Part shown: piece by piece, positions 20,712-29,586 of the stretch | Numbering within the stretch: position 1 is the stretch's first letter | How the letters are laid out: each line of letters begins with the position of its first letter | NCBI GenBank assembly: GCA_013178275.1 | Contig: JABLWZ010000018.1 | Location: 28,324 to 92,323, forward strand | Length of the DNA: 64,000 nucleotides | DNA from: Bacillota bacterium | GTDB taxonomy: Bacteria; Bacillota; Ch66; Ch109 | Reading direction: 5' to 3' | Notes under the pieces: model-generated | Databases searched by the model: none | What the model saw: the letters and a program-made list of their open reading frames with translations, nothing else | What the model was told of the DNA's origin: nothing | Translations under genes and position numbers: made by a program

Positions 20712-21890
20712 TCAATCCCTCCCCAGTATCATCACCATGCCGTTGTTCAGCATCCCGCCCTCCGAATGGGCCAGGGCGGTTCGCGCCCCCGCCACCTGGT
20801 TGGCCCCCGCCTCTCCCCGCAGCTGGCGGACCAGGTTGGCCAGCTGGTAGTACGGGGTTACCGCCCAGGGGTGGCCCCGCGAGATCAGGCCGCCGTCCGT
20901 GTTGATCGGAATCCGACCGCCGATCTCGGTGTCTCCCTCCCGGATAGCCCGGACCATCTCCCCTCGCTCGAACCAGCCGATGTCCTCGGGGATCATCAGC
21001 TCGTGGGGACTGAACGGGGCATACAGCTCCGCCACATCGATATCCGCCGGCTTCAGGCCGCAGTCCGAGAACGCCCGGGCCGCCGCCTGGCGGGTGGCGG
21101 TGAACTGGGTGATCGATTTCCGGCACCCGTCGGTAGGCATGATGCACGCGTTATCGTGGTAGTTGCCGAGCGACAGGAAGTATACCGGCTGCTTTTTGGT
21201 GTCGCGGGCGACCTCCTCGGAGGCCAGCAGGACCGCCGCCGCCCCGTCGGTCGCCACCGAGGTGTCCAGCATCTTGATCGGGGTCGAGATGGGCCGCGAC
21301 CTCATCACGTCCTCCACGGTGATCGGATTCCTGAAGGCCGCCACCGCGCTGCCTGCCGCGTTCCTCCGGTTGCGCACCGCGGCCCGCGCGAAGTCCTCCT
21401 CGGTAGCCCCTGTCTCGTGCATGTACCTCCTGGCGGACATAGCGTAGGACCAGATCACCCCGTAAGCCCCGAACGGCTGCAGCGCGGTGGGGTCGAGCAT
21501 CGGCCAGCCGTACCCCGGGTCGTTCTTCTTGAACCAGCCGACGGTCCCCTCCCGGGAAGCCCCGTAGCACAGCGCCACCTGTATCCTTCCGCTCTTTATC
21601 TCCTCTATCGCGTACCTGATGTTGAGGCCCACCGCCAACGCGCCGCAGGCCATCTCGGCCATAATCTTAGGGCTGATGCGCAGGTACTCGCAGAGCAGGT
21701 TGCCCTGCATCCCGATGTTCTCCCGGAGGTCGGGGGTCGTAAACACCCCTTCGATGCGGTCCTTGGTCAGGCCCGCGTCCAAAAGCGCCCCCCGTACCAC
21801 CTCCAGAGCCAGTTCACCCTCGGTCCGGTCCCGGTGCCTCCCTATCTCTACCGTCCCGTAACCGACGATAGCCACCCTCTTAACCCCCAA
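20712..21890 (-). CDS. Thiolase-like protein, SCP-x/lipid-transfer type
   Basis: This 392-residue thiolase-superfamily protein belongs to the branch that works with DUF35 proteins. The reactive cysteine is probably the one in MAEMACGALAVG (about residue 83), and histidines lie in SRGHPW and ALAHSEGG near the C-terminus. It could cleave or form a 3-ketoacyl-CoA of an unusual (branched, aromatic or steroid-like) chain. The start is TTG 21890 with AAGGAGG nine bases upstream. It is not in the beta-oxidation operon, being separated by the plus-strand Nudix gene. Confidence 0.88.
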   Translation of the reverse strand: MGVKRVAIVGYGTVEIGRHRDRTEGELALEVVRGALLDAGLTKDRIEGVFTTPDLRENIGMQGNLLCEYLRISPKIMAEMACGALAVGLNIRYAIEEIKSGRIQVALCYGASREGTVGWFKKNDPGYGWPMLDPTALQPFGAYGVIWSYAMSARRYMHETGATEEDFARAAVRNRRNAAGSAVAAFRNPITVEDVMRSRPISTPIKMLDTSVATDGAAAVLLASEEVARDTKKQPVYFLSLGNYHDNACIMPTDGCRKSITQFTATRQAAARAFSDCGLKPADIDVAELYAPFSPHELMIPEDIGWFERGEMVRAIREGDTEIGGRIPINTDGGLISRGHPWAVTPYYQLANLVRQLRGEAGANQVAGARTALAHSEGGMLNNGMVMILGRD

Positions 21891-21996
21891 GTCTTACGCC
21901 CTCCTTCGAATAAACCGTTATCTCTCTAAGTTCGCATCCTCTTATAGTCCTTCCATGAAGCGACAAAAACTCCTTCTATATTAGTTATTTAGCTAA

Positions 21997-22542
21997 TCAA
22001 TCCATCTCCGCCAGGGCCTCCTGGTAGACCTTCAGGTCTTCAGGCGAGAACAGCACCATCCGCACCTCCGAGACCGGCCCCGGGGCGTCGGCCAGGAAAG
22101 AGCGGATGGTCTTCAGGGCGATCCCCGCCGCCCGCTGGATGGGAAACCCGTATATCCCGGTGCTGATGGACGGGAAGGCGATAGAGCTGATGCCGAAATC
22201 CCGGGCCAGCATCAGGCTCTGGCGGTAGGCGCTGGCCAGCAGCTCATCCTCATACTGCTTCCCGCCACGCCAGATCGGTCCCACCGCGTGGATCACCGAC
22301 CTCGCCTTGAGCCTTCCGCCTCCGGTGATGACCGCGAAGCCGGTGGGGCAGTCCCCCATCTCCTTTCGTATCTCCGCGCACTCCCGGGCGATCGACTCGC
22401 CCCCCGCGCTGTGGATGGCGCCGCACACCCCTCCCCCGGACAGGAGTTCGCTGTTGGCGGCGTTGACTATCGCATCCACCTCCTGCAGGGTGATGTCACC
22501 CTGGGTGAGCGTCATCCGCGCCCCGTTGACCAGTTTTTCCAT
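21997..22542 (-). CDS. Macrodomain protein (ADP-ribose/O-acetyl-ADP-ribose hydrolase type)
   Basis: A 181-residue macrodomain of the YmdB/TTHA0132 group: ITLQEVDAIVNAANSELLSG holds the ADP-ribose-binding asparagines, then GGVCGAIHSAGG, and SISTGIYGFPI near residue 120. It probably removes ADP-ribose from proteins or hydrolyses O-acetyl-ADP-ribose. ATG 22542 has AAGGGAGGG upstream, better than the track start 13 codons earlier. It follows mtnP on the same strand but a strong hairpin lies between. Confidence 0.92.
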   Translation of the reverse strand: MEKLVNGARMTLTQGDITLQEVDAIVNAANSELLSGGGVCGAIHSAGGESIARECAEIRKEMGDCPTGFAVITGGGRLKARSVIHAVGPIWRGGKQYEDELLASAYRQSLMLARDFGISSIAFPSISTGIYGFPIQRAAGIALKTIRSFLADAPGPVSEVRMVLFSPEDLKVYQEALAEMD

Positions 22543-22594
22543 GACTGACCCTCCCTTTCTGTTTCCATAATTCACCAGCAACTACTGAAAACAG

Positions 22595-22626
22595 AATACC
22601 CTTCACTCCATAAGGTGAAGGGTATT
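22595..22626 (-). terminator. Terminator-like hairpin after mtnP
   Basis: AATACCCTTCAC and GTGAAGGGTATT form a perfect 12-bp stem with an 8-base loop, 17 bp after the mtnP stop. On the minus strand CTGTTTTC follows, a weak U-tract. Confidence 0.6.
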
Positions 22627-22642
22627 ATCGCCGTTCTTCCTT

Positions 22643-23446
22643 TTAAACCATCCTCGCGTCCAGCAGGTGCTGATAACACGAGCAGCCGGGTTGGTCGGGG
22701 AGGGCCCCGATCAGCTCGCACAGCAGCCCCCGCAGCTTGTCGTTGTTGTTCTTAAAGACCTCGATCACCCGCTCGTGGGTCACCGGCATGATATCCGGGT
22801 TCCCGTCCAGGCCCACGTCGTAGTCGGTTATCAGGGAGATGTTGACGTAGCACATCCCCAGCTCACGGGCCAGGATGCTCTCCGGGTACTGGGTCATGTT
22901 GATGACCTCCCAGCCCTGGCCGCCAAACCACCTGCTCTCCGCCCGGGTCGAGAACCGGGGCCCTTGGATGACCACCACGGTGCCCGTCTCGTGCACCGGG
23001 ATGCTCAGCTTCCTGGCCTTTTCGATAGCCAGCGCGCGCATCTCCGGGCAGTAAGGGTCGGCCGCCGAGATGTGGGTGGTGATCGGTCCGTCGTAAAAGG
23101 TGTCCTTGCGGTTCCTGGTGCGGTCAACAAACTGGTCGCAGATCACGAAGTCGCCCGGTTTCACATCCGCCTGCAGGCTGCCCGCGGCGCAGGGACCGAT
23201 CACCCTGGTGACCCCCAGTTCCTTGAGCGCCCACAGGTTGGCCCGGTAGTTTATCATGTGCGCCGGGATCTGGTGCTCCTTGCCGTGGCGGGGGATAAAG
23301 GCGACCTTCTTTCCCCCGATCTCGGTCAGGGTTATCTTATCGCTGGGAGCGCCATACGGGGTATCTATCTTGATCTCCTCCGCACCATCCATGCGGTAGA
23401 AACCGGAACCGCCAAATACCCCGATTTGGGCCTTTTTATCTTGCAT
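22643..23446 (-). CDS. mtnP: S-methyl-5'-thioadenosine phosphorylase
   Basis: This 267-residue trimer-type purine nucleoside phosphorylase should split methylthioadenosine (or 5'-deoxyadenosine) with phosphate to give adenine and the ribose-1-phosphate. GGSGFY near the N-terminus and IPRHGKEHQIPAHMINYRAN are family segments. ITDYD (residues 206-210) carries the two aspartates that recognise the 6-amino group of adenine in human MTAP, which supports adenine specificity. A GGAGG ribosome site precedes ATG 23446. It is the last gene of the salvage series. A second paralog at 27832 lacks these aspartates. Confidence 0.93.
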   Translation of the reverse strand: MQDKKAQIGVFGGSGFYRMDGAEEIKIDTPYGAPSDKITLTEIGGKKVAFIPRHGKEHQIPAHMINYRANLWALKELGVTRVIGPCAAGSLQADVKPGDFVICDQFVDRTRNRKDTFYDGPITTHISAADPYCPEMRALAIEKARKLSIPVHETGTVVVIQGPRFSTRAESRWFGGQGWEVINMTQYPESILARELGMCYVNISLITDYDVGLDGNPDIMPVTHERVIEVFKNNNDKLRGLLCELIGALPDQPGCSCYQHLLDARMV

Positions 23447-23459
23447 GGTCTAACCTCCT

Positions 23460-23529
23460 TACTGCAACGCTTTCAAGTTATTGATTACGTTTTTATGTTG
23501 CTCCAATTATAGGTTCTCCAATTATTTTA
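23460..23529 (-). repeat. Dispersed repeat R2, copy 3 (short)
   Basis: About 65 bp align without gaps to the gene-proximal end of the copies at 14268 and 29587, again ending CAGTA immediately before the ribosome site, here of mtnP. In the same reading frame it gives IIGEPIIGAT, close to IIGQPMIGAT of copy 2. It overlaps the last codons of the isochorismatase-like gene. Confidence 0.55.
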
Positions 23530-24061
23530 CTATTTCGATGAACTGCTTAAACAGTTCTCCTTCGGCAACCCTCATCATCTCAAAAAGGGCCATCTCGGTA
23601 GTAGTAATGACTGCCCCCAGTTCCCGCATGCGTTCCAGTGCCGCCATTCGATTCCAGGAGGTGCGTGACGATACAGCGTCCGATGCCACATATACCTGGT
23701 AAGGTTCCCTGAGCAAGCCGCTAACGGTTTGATAAACACAGACGTGAGCCTCGATACCGGCTACAAGAAGCTGCTGCCGTCCCGTCTCCTTGACTTTTTT
23801 CAAGAATTCTTCATTCAGACAGGCATTAAAGGTTATCTTTTCTATTGGAGATTGATCTCCCAAAAGTTCACGTAATTCAGGAATCGTTTTTCCCAGTCCC
23901 TGGGGGTACTGCTCCAACAGGATGATAGGGAGCCGGAAAAGCCTGGCGGCTTTAATAAGCTTGCGCCAGTTATCATATATCAGATTGGACTGATACACCG
24001 TCCGGGCCAGGGTTCCCTGTATATCCACTATCAACAAGGCTGTTTTATCCATGGCCAACAC
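23522..24061 (-). CDS. Isochorismatase-family cysteine hydrolase
   Basis: A 179-residue member of the isochorismatase/nicotinamidase superfamily. LLIVDIQG holds the catalytic aspartate near residue 12, and GIEAHVCVYQT the nucleophilic cysteine; the lysine is probably in PIEKITFNAC. The natural substrate cannot be told: many members hydrolyse amides or N-carbamoyl groups. I place the start at GTG 24061, seven bases after AGGGGGGA; an ATG three codons later and an upstream ATG at 24097 are alternatives. It is next to apt and mtnP, so a link with purine or nicotinamide salvage is possible but unproven. Confidence 0.82.
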   Translation of the reverse strand: MLAMDKTALLIVDIQGTLARTVYQSNLIYDNWRKLIKAARLFRLPIILLEQYPQGLGKTIPELRELLGDQSPIEKITFNACLNEEFLKKVKETGRQQLLVAGIEAHVCVYQTVSGLLREPYQVYVASDAVSSRTSWNRMAALERMRELGAVITTTEMALFEMMRVAEGELFKQFIEIVK

Positions 24062-24132
24062 TTTGCAGTCCCCCCTTCCGTACATCACACCGTGCAAAGT
24101 GCTCAGTCGCTTTTGGCAGCAGCAGCCCCTCG

Positions 24133-24651
24133 TTAGAACGTCATCATCGTGAAGATGTCGTAACCCTTCAGCTTCTCTCTGCCATTCAAAAAGCTCAGTT
24201 CGATGATAAAAGCGAACTCAACCACCTTGCCGCCCAGCCGCTCCACCAGGTCCTTGATCGCCGCCCCCGAGCCCCCGGTCGCCATCAGGTCGTCGACGAT
24301 GACCACCCTCTGCCCGGGCTGGATGGCGTCGGTGTGCATCTCTATCTTCTCTTTGCTGTACTCGGTTTCGTACTCGACACTTATCTTTTCCGCCGGGAGC
24401 TTGCCGGGTTTGCGGATCGGCACAAAACCGACCTTCAGGGCCGCCGCCAGCGGCGCCCCGAAGATATAACCCCTGGACTCGATCGCCACCACCGCGTCGA
24501 TGTCCTTCCCCTGGTACCGCTTTACCAGAGTATCAATGATCTCGCTGAAGGCCGGTCCATCCTTCAGCATGGTCGTGATATCCTTGAACAGGATACCAGG
24601 GATGGGGAAATCAGGCACATCCCGGATTTTGCTCATAAGATGCTCGTACAA
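24133..24651 (-). CDS. apt: Adenine phosphoribosyltransferase
   Basis: This 172-residue enzyme makes AMP from adenine and PRPP. The PRPP motif VVIVDDLMATGGS (about residues 117-129), IPGILFKDITTML and AVVAIESRGYIFGAPLA are diagnostic. I place the start at TTG 24651 with AAAGGGG six bases before it; ATG 24669 would put that ribosome site inside the gene. In this series it uses the adenine released by MtnP. Confidence 0.95.
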   Translation of the reverse strand: MYEHLMSKIRDVPDFPIPGILFKDITTMLKDGPAFSEIIDTLVKRYQGKDIDAVVAIESRGYIFGAPLAAALKVGFVPIRKPGKLPAEKISVEYETEYSKEKIEMHTDAIQPGQRVVIVDDLMATGGSGAAIKDLVERLGGKVVEFAFIIELSFLNGREKLKGYDIFTMMTF

Positions 24652-24759
24652 AACCGACACCCCTTTCAAACAAATAGAATACCAACCATATTCTACGTCT
24701 CGGCAGAAATCCCTGCCTTTAACGAAATATTTTCCTTATTCTGGATATTCTTTTAATTG

Positions 24760-26007
24760 CTAGGTGGTCCCCATTTCAAACGACGCCAGATAGCGTTTCT
24801 GCTCCTCGGTCAGTTCCTGCAGCTTGACCCCCATGCTCTTCAGCTTCAGCCGGGCGACCATCTCGTCCAGCTCGTCAGGCACCTTGTAAACCCGCCGTTC
24901 CAGGTTCTCAGCGTTCCTGGACATCCACTCCGCGGAGAGCGCCTGGTTGGCGAAGCTCATGTCCATCACGTGCGCGGGGTGTCCCTCCGCCGAGGCGAGG
25001 TTTACCAGCCTCCCCTCCGCGAGGACGTACAGCCGCCTCCCGTCGGGCAGCTTAAACTCCTCCACGTTGCCGCGGACCTCGCGCCGGCCGATTGCCATCT
25101 TCGCCAGGGCCTCCAGGTTGATCTCCACGTTGAAGTGGCCCGAGTTGGCGAGTATCGCCCCGTCCTTCATCAGGGCCAGGTGTTCGGCGTCGATGGCGTT
25201 GATGTCGCCCGTCACCGTCACGAAGATCTCGCCCACCTCCGCCGCCTGCTTCATATCCATCGCCCGGAAACCGTCCATGACCGCCTCCAGCTGCTTGAAG
25301 GGATCTACCTCGACGACCGCCACGTTGGCCCCCAGGCCGGCGGCCCGCCGGGCCACGCCCTTGCCGCACCAGCCGTAACCGACCACCACGAACACGGTTC
25401 CCGCGACCAGGTGGTTGGTGGCCCGCATGATGCCGTCCAGGGTCGACTGTCCGGTGCCGTACCGGTTGTCGAACAGGTACTTGGTGTGCGCGTCGTTGAC
25501 CGCTATCACGGGGTATTTCAGCACCCCCGCCTGCTCCATCGCCTTCAGCCGGATGACCCCGGTGGTGGTCTCTTCGGTCCCGCCGATCACATTCTTCACC
25601 AGGTCCTGCCGCTCGGTGTGCAGTACATTGATGAGGTCAGCCCCGTCATCCATAGTGATGTTCGGTCCCATATCCAGTACCGCGTTGATGTGGCCGTAGT
25701 AGGTATCGCGGTCGGCCCCGTGCACGGCGTGGGTCGGTATCTGGTACACCTCGTTCAGGGCGGCCGCCACGTCGTCCTGGGTGCTGAGCGGGTTCGAGGC
25801 GCAGAGGCCCAGGATGGCTCCTCCTTCCTTGAGGGTCAGCATCAGGTTGGCGGTTTCGGTGGTCACGTGCAGGCAGGCCCCCAGACGCAGCCCCTGAAGA
25901 GGCTTCTCTTTTTTCCAGCGTTCCGCGATCTCCTTCAGCACCGGCATCCGCTCGCCCGCCCATTCGATCCTCTGGACCCCTTTTTTCACCAGTTCCTTGT
26001 CACTCAT
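24760..26007 (-). CDS. ahcY: Adenosylhomocysteinase
   Basis: The 415-residue NAD-containing enzyme splits S-adenosylhomocysteine into adenosine and homocysteine. Segments seen are [26 protein letters not shown], the NAD-binding [14 protein letters not shown] (about residue 208) and [12 protein letters not shown]. It is the short form without the 40-residue insertion of many proteobacterial enzymes. ATG 26007 has AAAGG upstream. It is co-directional with the methylthioadenosine genes, so both SAM by-products are handled in one locus. Confidence 0.95.
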   Translation of the reverse strand: MSDKELVKKGVQRIEWAGERMPVLKEIAERWKKEKPLQGLRLGACLHVTTETANLMLTLKEGGAILGLCASNPLSTQDDVAAALNEVYQIPTHAVHGADRDTYYGHINAVLDMGPNITMDDGADLINVLHTERQDLVKNVIGGTEETTTGVIRLKAMEQAGVLKYPVIAVNDAHTKYLFDNRYGTGQSTLDGIMRATNHLVAGTVFVVVGYGWCGKGVARRAAGLGANVAVVEVDPFKQLEAVMDGFRAMDMKQAAEVGEIFVTVTGDINAIDAEHLALMKDGAILANSGHFNVEINLEALAKMAIGRREVRGNVEEFKLPDGRRLYVLAEGRLVNLASAEGHPAHVMDMSFANQALSAEWMSRNAENLERRVYKVPDELDEMVARLKLKSMGVKLQELTEEQKRYLASFEMGTT

Positions 26008-26050
26008 CAAGATCACCTTTCTTTCGATTCCTTGCAGCACCTCTATCGGG

Positions 26051-26737
26051 TCAGCCGGGGACCTCCCCGGGAGTGGTTTTTTTCTGGCCGTAGTGCGTGA
26101 GAAACTCGTTTCTGAGCCATTTCACCTTCTCTTCATCCAGCACCGTCGGTTTCCCCAGCATGCTCGCGTAGCAGTAAACCATCGCCCCTTTCTCGACGAT
26201 CTCGCAGACCAGGAGGGCCTCGTTCACCGAACGGCCGACCCCCACCAATCCGTGGTTGGGCAAAAAGGCCGCGGCACTGTCTCCCAGGGCCGCCACCACC
26301 CGGTCAGCCAGTTCCTGGGTTCCGGGCAGGGCGTATTCCGCGACCCTCACCTCTCCACCGATCATCTGCGCCAGTTCCTCCAGTATCGGGGGCAGTGGCT
26401 GGCGGGCAGCCGACAGTGCCGCCGCGTACGGGCTGTGGGTGTGTACGATGGCCCGGACGTCCTCCCGGTGCCGATAGATGGTGCGGTGCATCGGGGTCTC
26501 GGTGGAAGGCCTTCGGCCGCCCAGCAGCACCCGGCCTTCCAGGTCCAGCACCGGCGGGTCGTCCGCCTGCAGCTTCATATAATCCATACCGCTGGGGGTG
26601 ACCACCAGGCAGTCGCCGACCCGGGTGCTCACATTCCCCCAGGTTCCCACCACCAGGCGGCGGATGGACATCTCCCTCGACGCCCAGACCACTTTTTCCC
26701 TCGCCTGCTGCCAGCGGGCTCCGTCTTCTTCTTTCAT
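26051..26737 (-). CDS. Class II aldolase (FucA/AraD fold), probable 5-substituted ribulose-1-phosphate aldolase
   Basis: This 228-residue zinc aldolase has [17 protein letters not shown] near the N-terminus, STETPMH with the catalytic glutamate (E80), the zinc ligands H99 and H101 in [10 protein letters not shown], and a third in PNHG (H162). It is directly downstream of mtnA. In the DHAP shunt the enzyme in this position cleaves 5-methylthioribulose-1-phosphate or 5-deoxyribulose-1-phosphate to dihydroxyacetone phosphate and an aldehyde, and that is the most likely role. The alternative, MtnB dehydratase of the same fold, is less likely because no downstream mtnC, mtnW, mtnX or mtnD is present. 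AGGGGGGAG precedes ATG 26737. Confidence 0.85.
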   Translation of the reverse strand: MKEEDGARWQQAREKVVWASREMSIRRLVVGTWGNVSTRVGDCLVVTPSGMDYMKLQADDPPVLDLEGRVLLGGRRPSTETPMHRTIYRHREDVRAIVHTHSPYAAALSAARQPLPPILEELAQMIGGEVRVAEYALPGTQELADRVVAALGDSAAAFLPNHGLVGVGRSVNEALLVCEIVEKGAMVYCYASMLGKPTVLDEEKVKWLRNEFLTHYGQKKTTPGEVPG

Positions 26738-26767
26738 CCCGGTCTCTCCCCCCCTGGTAGTATATTC

Positions 26768-27814
26768 TTATTTCCCGGCCAGCTTTCCTATCGACTCCCG
26801 GTAAGGCGGGGTCGCCACCCCCCGGTCGGTGATGATGGCGGTTATCAGTTCCGCCGGCGTCACATCGAAGGCGGGGTTGTACACCGGCACCCCGGGAGGA
26901 GCGGTCACGTGGCCCCCCATCTGCCTCATCTCCTCGGGGGCCCTCTCCTCGATCGGGATGCCGCGGCCGTCCTCCAGGGAAAAGTCGATGGTCGAGGTGG
27001 GAGCCGCTATGTACATGGGGATATTGTGCGCACGGGCCAGCACCGCCAGGCTGTATGTGCCTATCTTGTTGGCCACGTCGCCGCCGGCGGTGATGCGGTC
27101 GGCCCCCACGATTATCAGGTCCACCTTCCCCTGCTGCATCAGGTATCCTGCCATGTTGTCAGCTATCAGGGTCACCGGGATGCCGTCCTGCATCAGTTCC
27201 CAGGCGGTCAGCCGCGCTCCCTGCAGCAGCGGCCGGGTCTCATCGGCCCAGACCGTTATCTCCTTGCCCTGCTCGTGGGCCGCCCGGATGACGCCCAGGG
27301 CGGTGCCGTACCCGGTGGTGGCCAGCGCCCCGGCGTTGCAGTGGGTCAGCACCCTCGCGCCCGGGGGCACCAGCGCCGCGCCGTACTCTCCGATCCGGCG
27401 GTTCATCTCCTGGTCCTCCAGGTAGATGGCGACCGCCTCCGATTCCATCTGCTTGATTATCACGGGGAGCGGTTCACCAGCCAGGTGCCGCAGCTTCTCC
27501 TCCATCCGGCCGATGGCCCAAAACAGGTTGACCGCCGTTGGCCTGGTCGAACGCAGTTCAGCGGCGGCATCTCGCATAAAGGACTCGAACCCGGGAGGGT
27601 CAGATGCCGCCTCCTTGACCGCCAGCACCATCCCAAAAGCGGCCGCCGCCCCGATCGCCGGGGCTCCCCGGACCTGCATCTGGCGGATGGCCCGGGCCAC
27701 GCAGCGGTAGTCCCTGCACTCCACGTACTCCTGGTTCAGAGGCAGGAGGGTCTGATCTATCAGCCGGAGGACCTCGCCATCCCACTCCAAAGCCTGCACT
27801 TTCACCACCCCCAT
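26768..27814 (-). CDS. mtnA: Methylthioribose-1-phosphate isomerase
   Basis: The 348-residue protein has the eIF2B-like isomerase fold. RGAPAIGAAAAFG (about residues 49-61), LTHCNAGALATTGYGTALG with the catalytic cysteine, and VGADRITAGGDVANKIGTY with the catalytic aspartate identify MtnA. It converts methylthioribose-1-phosphate to the ribulose isomer, and can act on 5-deoxyribose-1-phosphate in some bacteria. It lies between the phosphorylase and the aldolase genes. Start at ATG 27814 is likely though its ribosome site (GGAAAG) is close. Confidence 0.95.
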   Translation of the reverse strand: MGVVKVQALEWDGEVLRLIDQTLLPLNQEYVECRDYRCVARAIRQMQVRGAPAIGAAAAFGMVLAVKEAASDPPGFESFMRDAAAELRSTRPTAVNLFWAIGRMEEKLRHLAGEPLPVIIKQMESEAVAIYLEDQEMNRRIGEYGAALVPPGARVLTHCNAGALATTGYGTALGVIRAAHEQGKEITVWADETRPLLQGARLTAWELMQDGIPVTLIADNMAGYLMQQGKVDLIIVGADRITAGGDVANKIGTYSLAVLARAHNIPMYIAAPTSTIDFSLEDGRGIPIEERAPEEMRQMGGHVTAPPGVPVYNPAFDVTPAELITAIITDRGVATPPYRESIGKLAGK

Positions 27815-27831
27815 AATCTTTCCGGTTTATA

Positions 27832-28635
27832 TCAACCACTGGATTTCGGTTTAGCCGGCTTTTCCGCCCTCACCTGCATGCACTCGCATCCCCGTTCCGG
27901 CGGCAGGCTCTTCATGGTGGCTGTTATCAGCAGCCGGAGGCTGCTGGCGTTCTTGTCCATTACCTCCAGGACCTCTTCGTGGCTCAGGGGTGTCGGGGAT
28001 ATCCCCGCCGCGTAGTTGGTCACCATGGCCACGGTGGCGTAGCAGATGCCCAGCTCCCGGGCCAGCACCACCTCGGGCACGTTGGTCATCCCGATCACGT
28101 CTCCCCCCAACATGCGAAACATCCGTATCTCGGCGGCCGTTTCGTAACGCGGCCCCTCGGTGCAGACGTAGGTCCCCCGGTAGTGCATCCGCAGGCCTTC
28201 CCGCTTACCGCAGTCGAACATGGTCTGCCGCAGTTCCCGGCAGTAGGGAAAGGTCACGTCGACGTGGAACACCCCTCCCGGCCCACCCTCGTAAAAGGTC
28301 TGGACCCGGCCCCGGGTAAAGTCCAGGAACTGGTCGACCATCACCAGGTCGCCCGCCTGCATATCGGTATTCAGCGACCCCACCGCGGCGGTGGCGATGG
28401 CCCGCTCCACCCCCAGCTCGCGCAGGCTCCAGAGGTTGGCCCGGTAGTTTATCTTGTGGGGAGGCACCTGGTGCTGCGAGCCGTGCCGGGGCACGAAAGC
28501 GACCTCCCGCCCCTGGTACCCGCCGATCTTCACCGTGACCTCCCCGTAAGGGGTCCTGACCGACTGCTCCCGCGGGTCTTCCAGGATTGCGGGGTCGTAG
28601 ACCCCGGTCCCCCCGATGATAGCCAGATTCACCAT
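27832..28635 (-). CDS. Purine nucleoside phosphorylase, methylthioinosine-type MtnP paralog
   Basis: A 267-residue paralog of the MtnP at 22643 (same GGTGVY, VPRHGSQHQVPPHKINYRAN and GPRYET segments). The base-recognition loop reads TNYAAG (residues 206-211) in place of TDYD. Asparagine here is the mark of enzymes that use 6-oxopurines, as in methylthioinosine phosphorylase of Pseudomonas and in PNP. I therefore predict action on methylthioinosine, inosine or guanosine rather than methylthioadenosine; this is inference from one loop. ATG 28635 has GAAGGTG upstream and starts 12 bp after the ftsY stop. Confidence 0.88.
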   Translation of the reverse strand: MVNLAIIGGTGVYDPAILEDPREQSVRTPYGEVTVKIGGYQGREVAFVPRHGSQHQVPPHKINYRANLWSLRELGVERAIATAAVGSLNTDMQAGDLVMVDQFLDFTRGRVQTFYEGGPGGVFHVDVTFPYCRELRQTMFDCGKREGLRMHYRGTYVCTEGPRYETAAEIRMFRMLGGDVIGMTNVPEVVLARELGICYATVAMVTNYAAGISPTPLSHEEVLEVMDKNASSLRLLITATMKSLPPERGCECMQVRAEKPAKPKSSG

Positions 28636-28647
28636 CGTATGTCACCT

Positions 28648-29559
28648 TCAGTCAAAAATCGCGTCAACGAACTCCCGGGGGTTGAAGTCCCTCAGGTCCT
28701 CCACCTGCTCCCCGATCCCGATCAGCTTCACGGGTATATTCAGCTCCGAGGCGATCGCGATGACTATCCCGCCGCGCGCCGTCCCGTCCAGCTTCGTCAG
28801 TGCCAGCCCGGTAACCCCGGCGGCCTGGCTGAACAGCTTGGCCTGGCTGATCGCGTTCTGCCCCGTGGTAGCGTCCAAAACCAGCAGCACCTCGTGCGGC
28901 GCCTTGGGGCTGTCGCGCTCGATCACCCGCCGCACCTTCTTCAGCTCCTCCATCAGGTTGACCTTGGTGTGCAGGCGGCCGGCGGTATCAACGATAAGAA
29001 TGTCGGCCTTCCTCGAACGCGCCGCCTGCATCCCGTCGTACACCACCGCCGCGGGGTCCGAACCCTCCTGGTGGCGGATTACCTCCACCCCGGCCCGCTG
29101 TCCCCAGACCTCCAGCTGGTCTATCGCCGCCGCCCGGAAGGTGTCCGCCGCCGCGATGAGCACCTTTTTGCCCTCCTGGCGGAACCGGCTGGCGAGCTTC
29201 CCGATGGTGGTGGTCTTGCCCACCCCGTTCACCCCGACCACCATTATCACGCTGGTCCCCTCGCCGTCAAGGTTGAGGGTCGGGACCCCGGTGTCCAGGA
29301 CGTCCGAGATCAGCTGCTTGAGCACGTCCTTCAGCTGCTCGGCCTCGGTGATCTTGTTCTTCTTTACCTCCTGGCGGAGGTTCGCTATCAGCTCCAGGGA
29401 GGTGTTGACCCCCACGTCGGCCTGGATGAGGGCCTCCTCCATCTCCTCGTACAGTTCCTCGTCGATGTTCTTATGCCGGCTGATGATCTGCTCGACCTTA
29501 TCCACCAGACCCTGGCGGGTTTTGCTCAGGCCGGCCTTTAAACGGTTAAAAATATTCAC
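28648..29559 (-). CDS. ftsY: Signal recognition particle receptor FtsY
   Basis: This 303-residue GTPase is the membrane-associated SRP receptor. The NG domain shows GVNGVGKTTTIGKLA (G1), DTFRAAAIDQLE, ILIVDTAGRLHTK (G3), and LTKLDGTARGG (G4) near the C-terminus. It lacks the long acidic A domain of enterobacterial FtsY, as usual in Bacillota. A longer frame starts at 29613, but GTG 29559 with AAAGGA before it gives the family N-terminus. It heads the salvage series. In relatives it follows smc, which is missing here. Confidence 0.95.
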   Translation of the reverse strand: MNIFNRLKAGLSKTRQGLVDKVEQIISRHKNIDEELYEEMEEALIQADVGVNTSLELIANLRQEVKKNKITEAEQLKDVLKQLISDVLDTGVPTLNLDGEGTSVIMVVGVNGVGKTTTIGKLASRFRQEGKKVLIAAADTFRAAAIDQLEVWGQRAGVEVIRHQEGSDPAAVVYDGMQAARSRKADILIVDTAGRLHTKVNLMEELKKVRRVIERDSPKAPHEVLLVLDATTGQNAISQAKLFSQAAGVTGLALTKLDGTARGGIVIAIASELNIPVKLIGIGEQVEDLRDFNPREFVDAIFD

Positions 29560-29586
29560 GCGTGTTTCCTTTCGGTCAGTTACATT

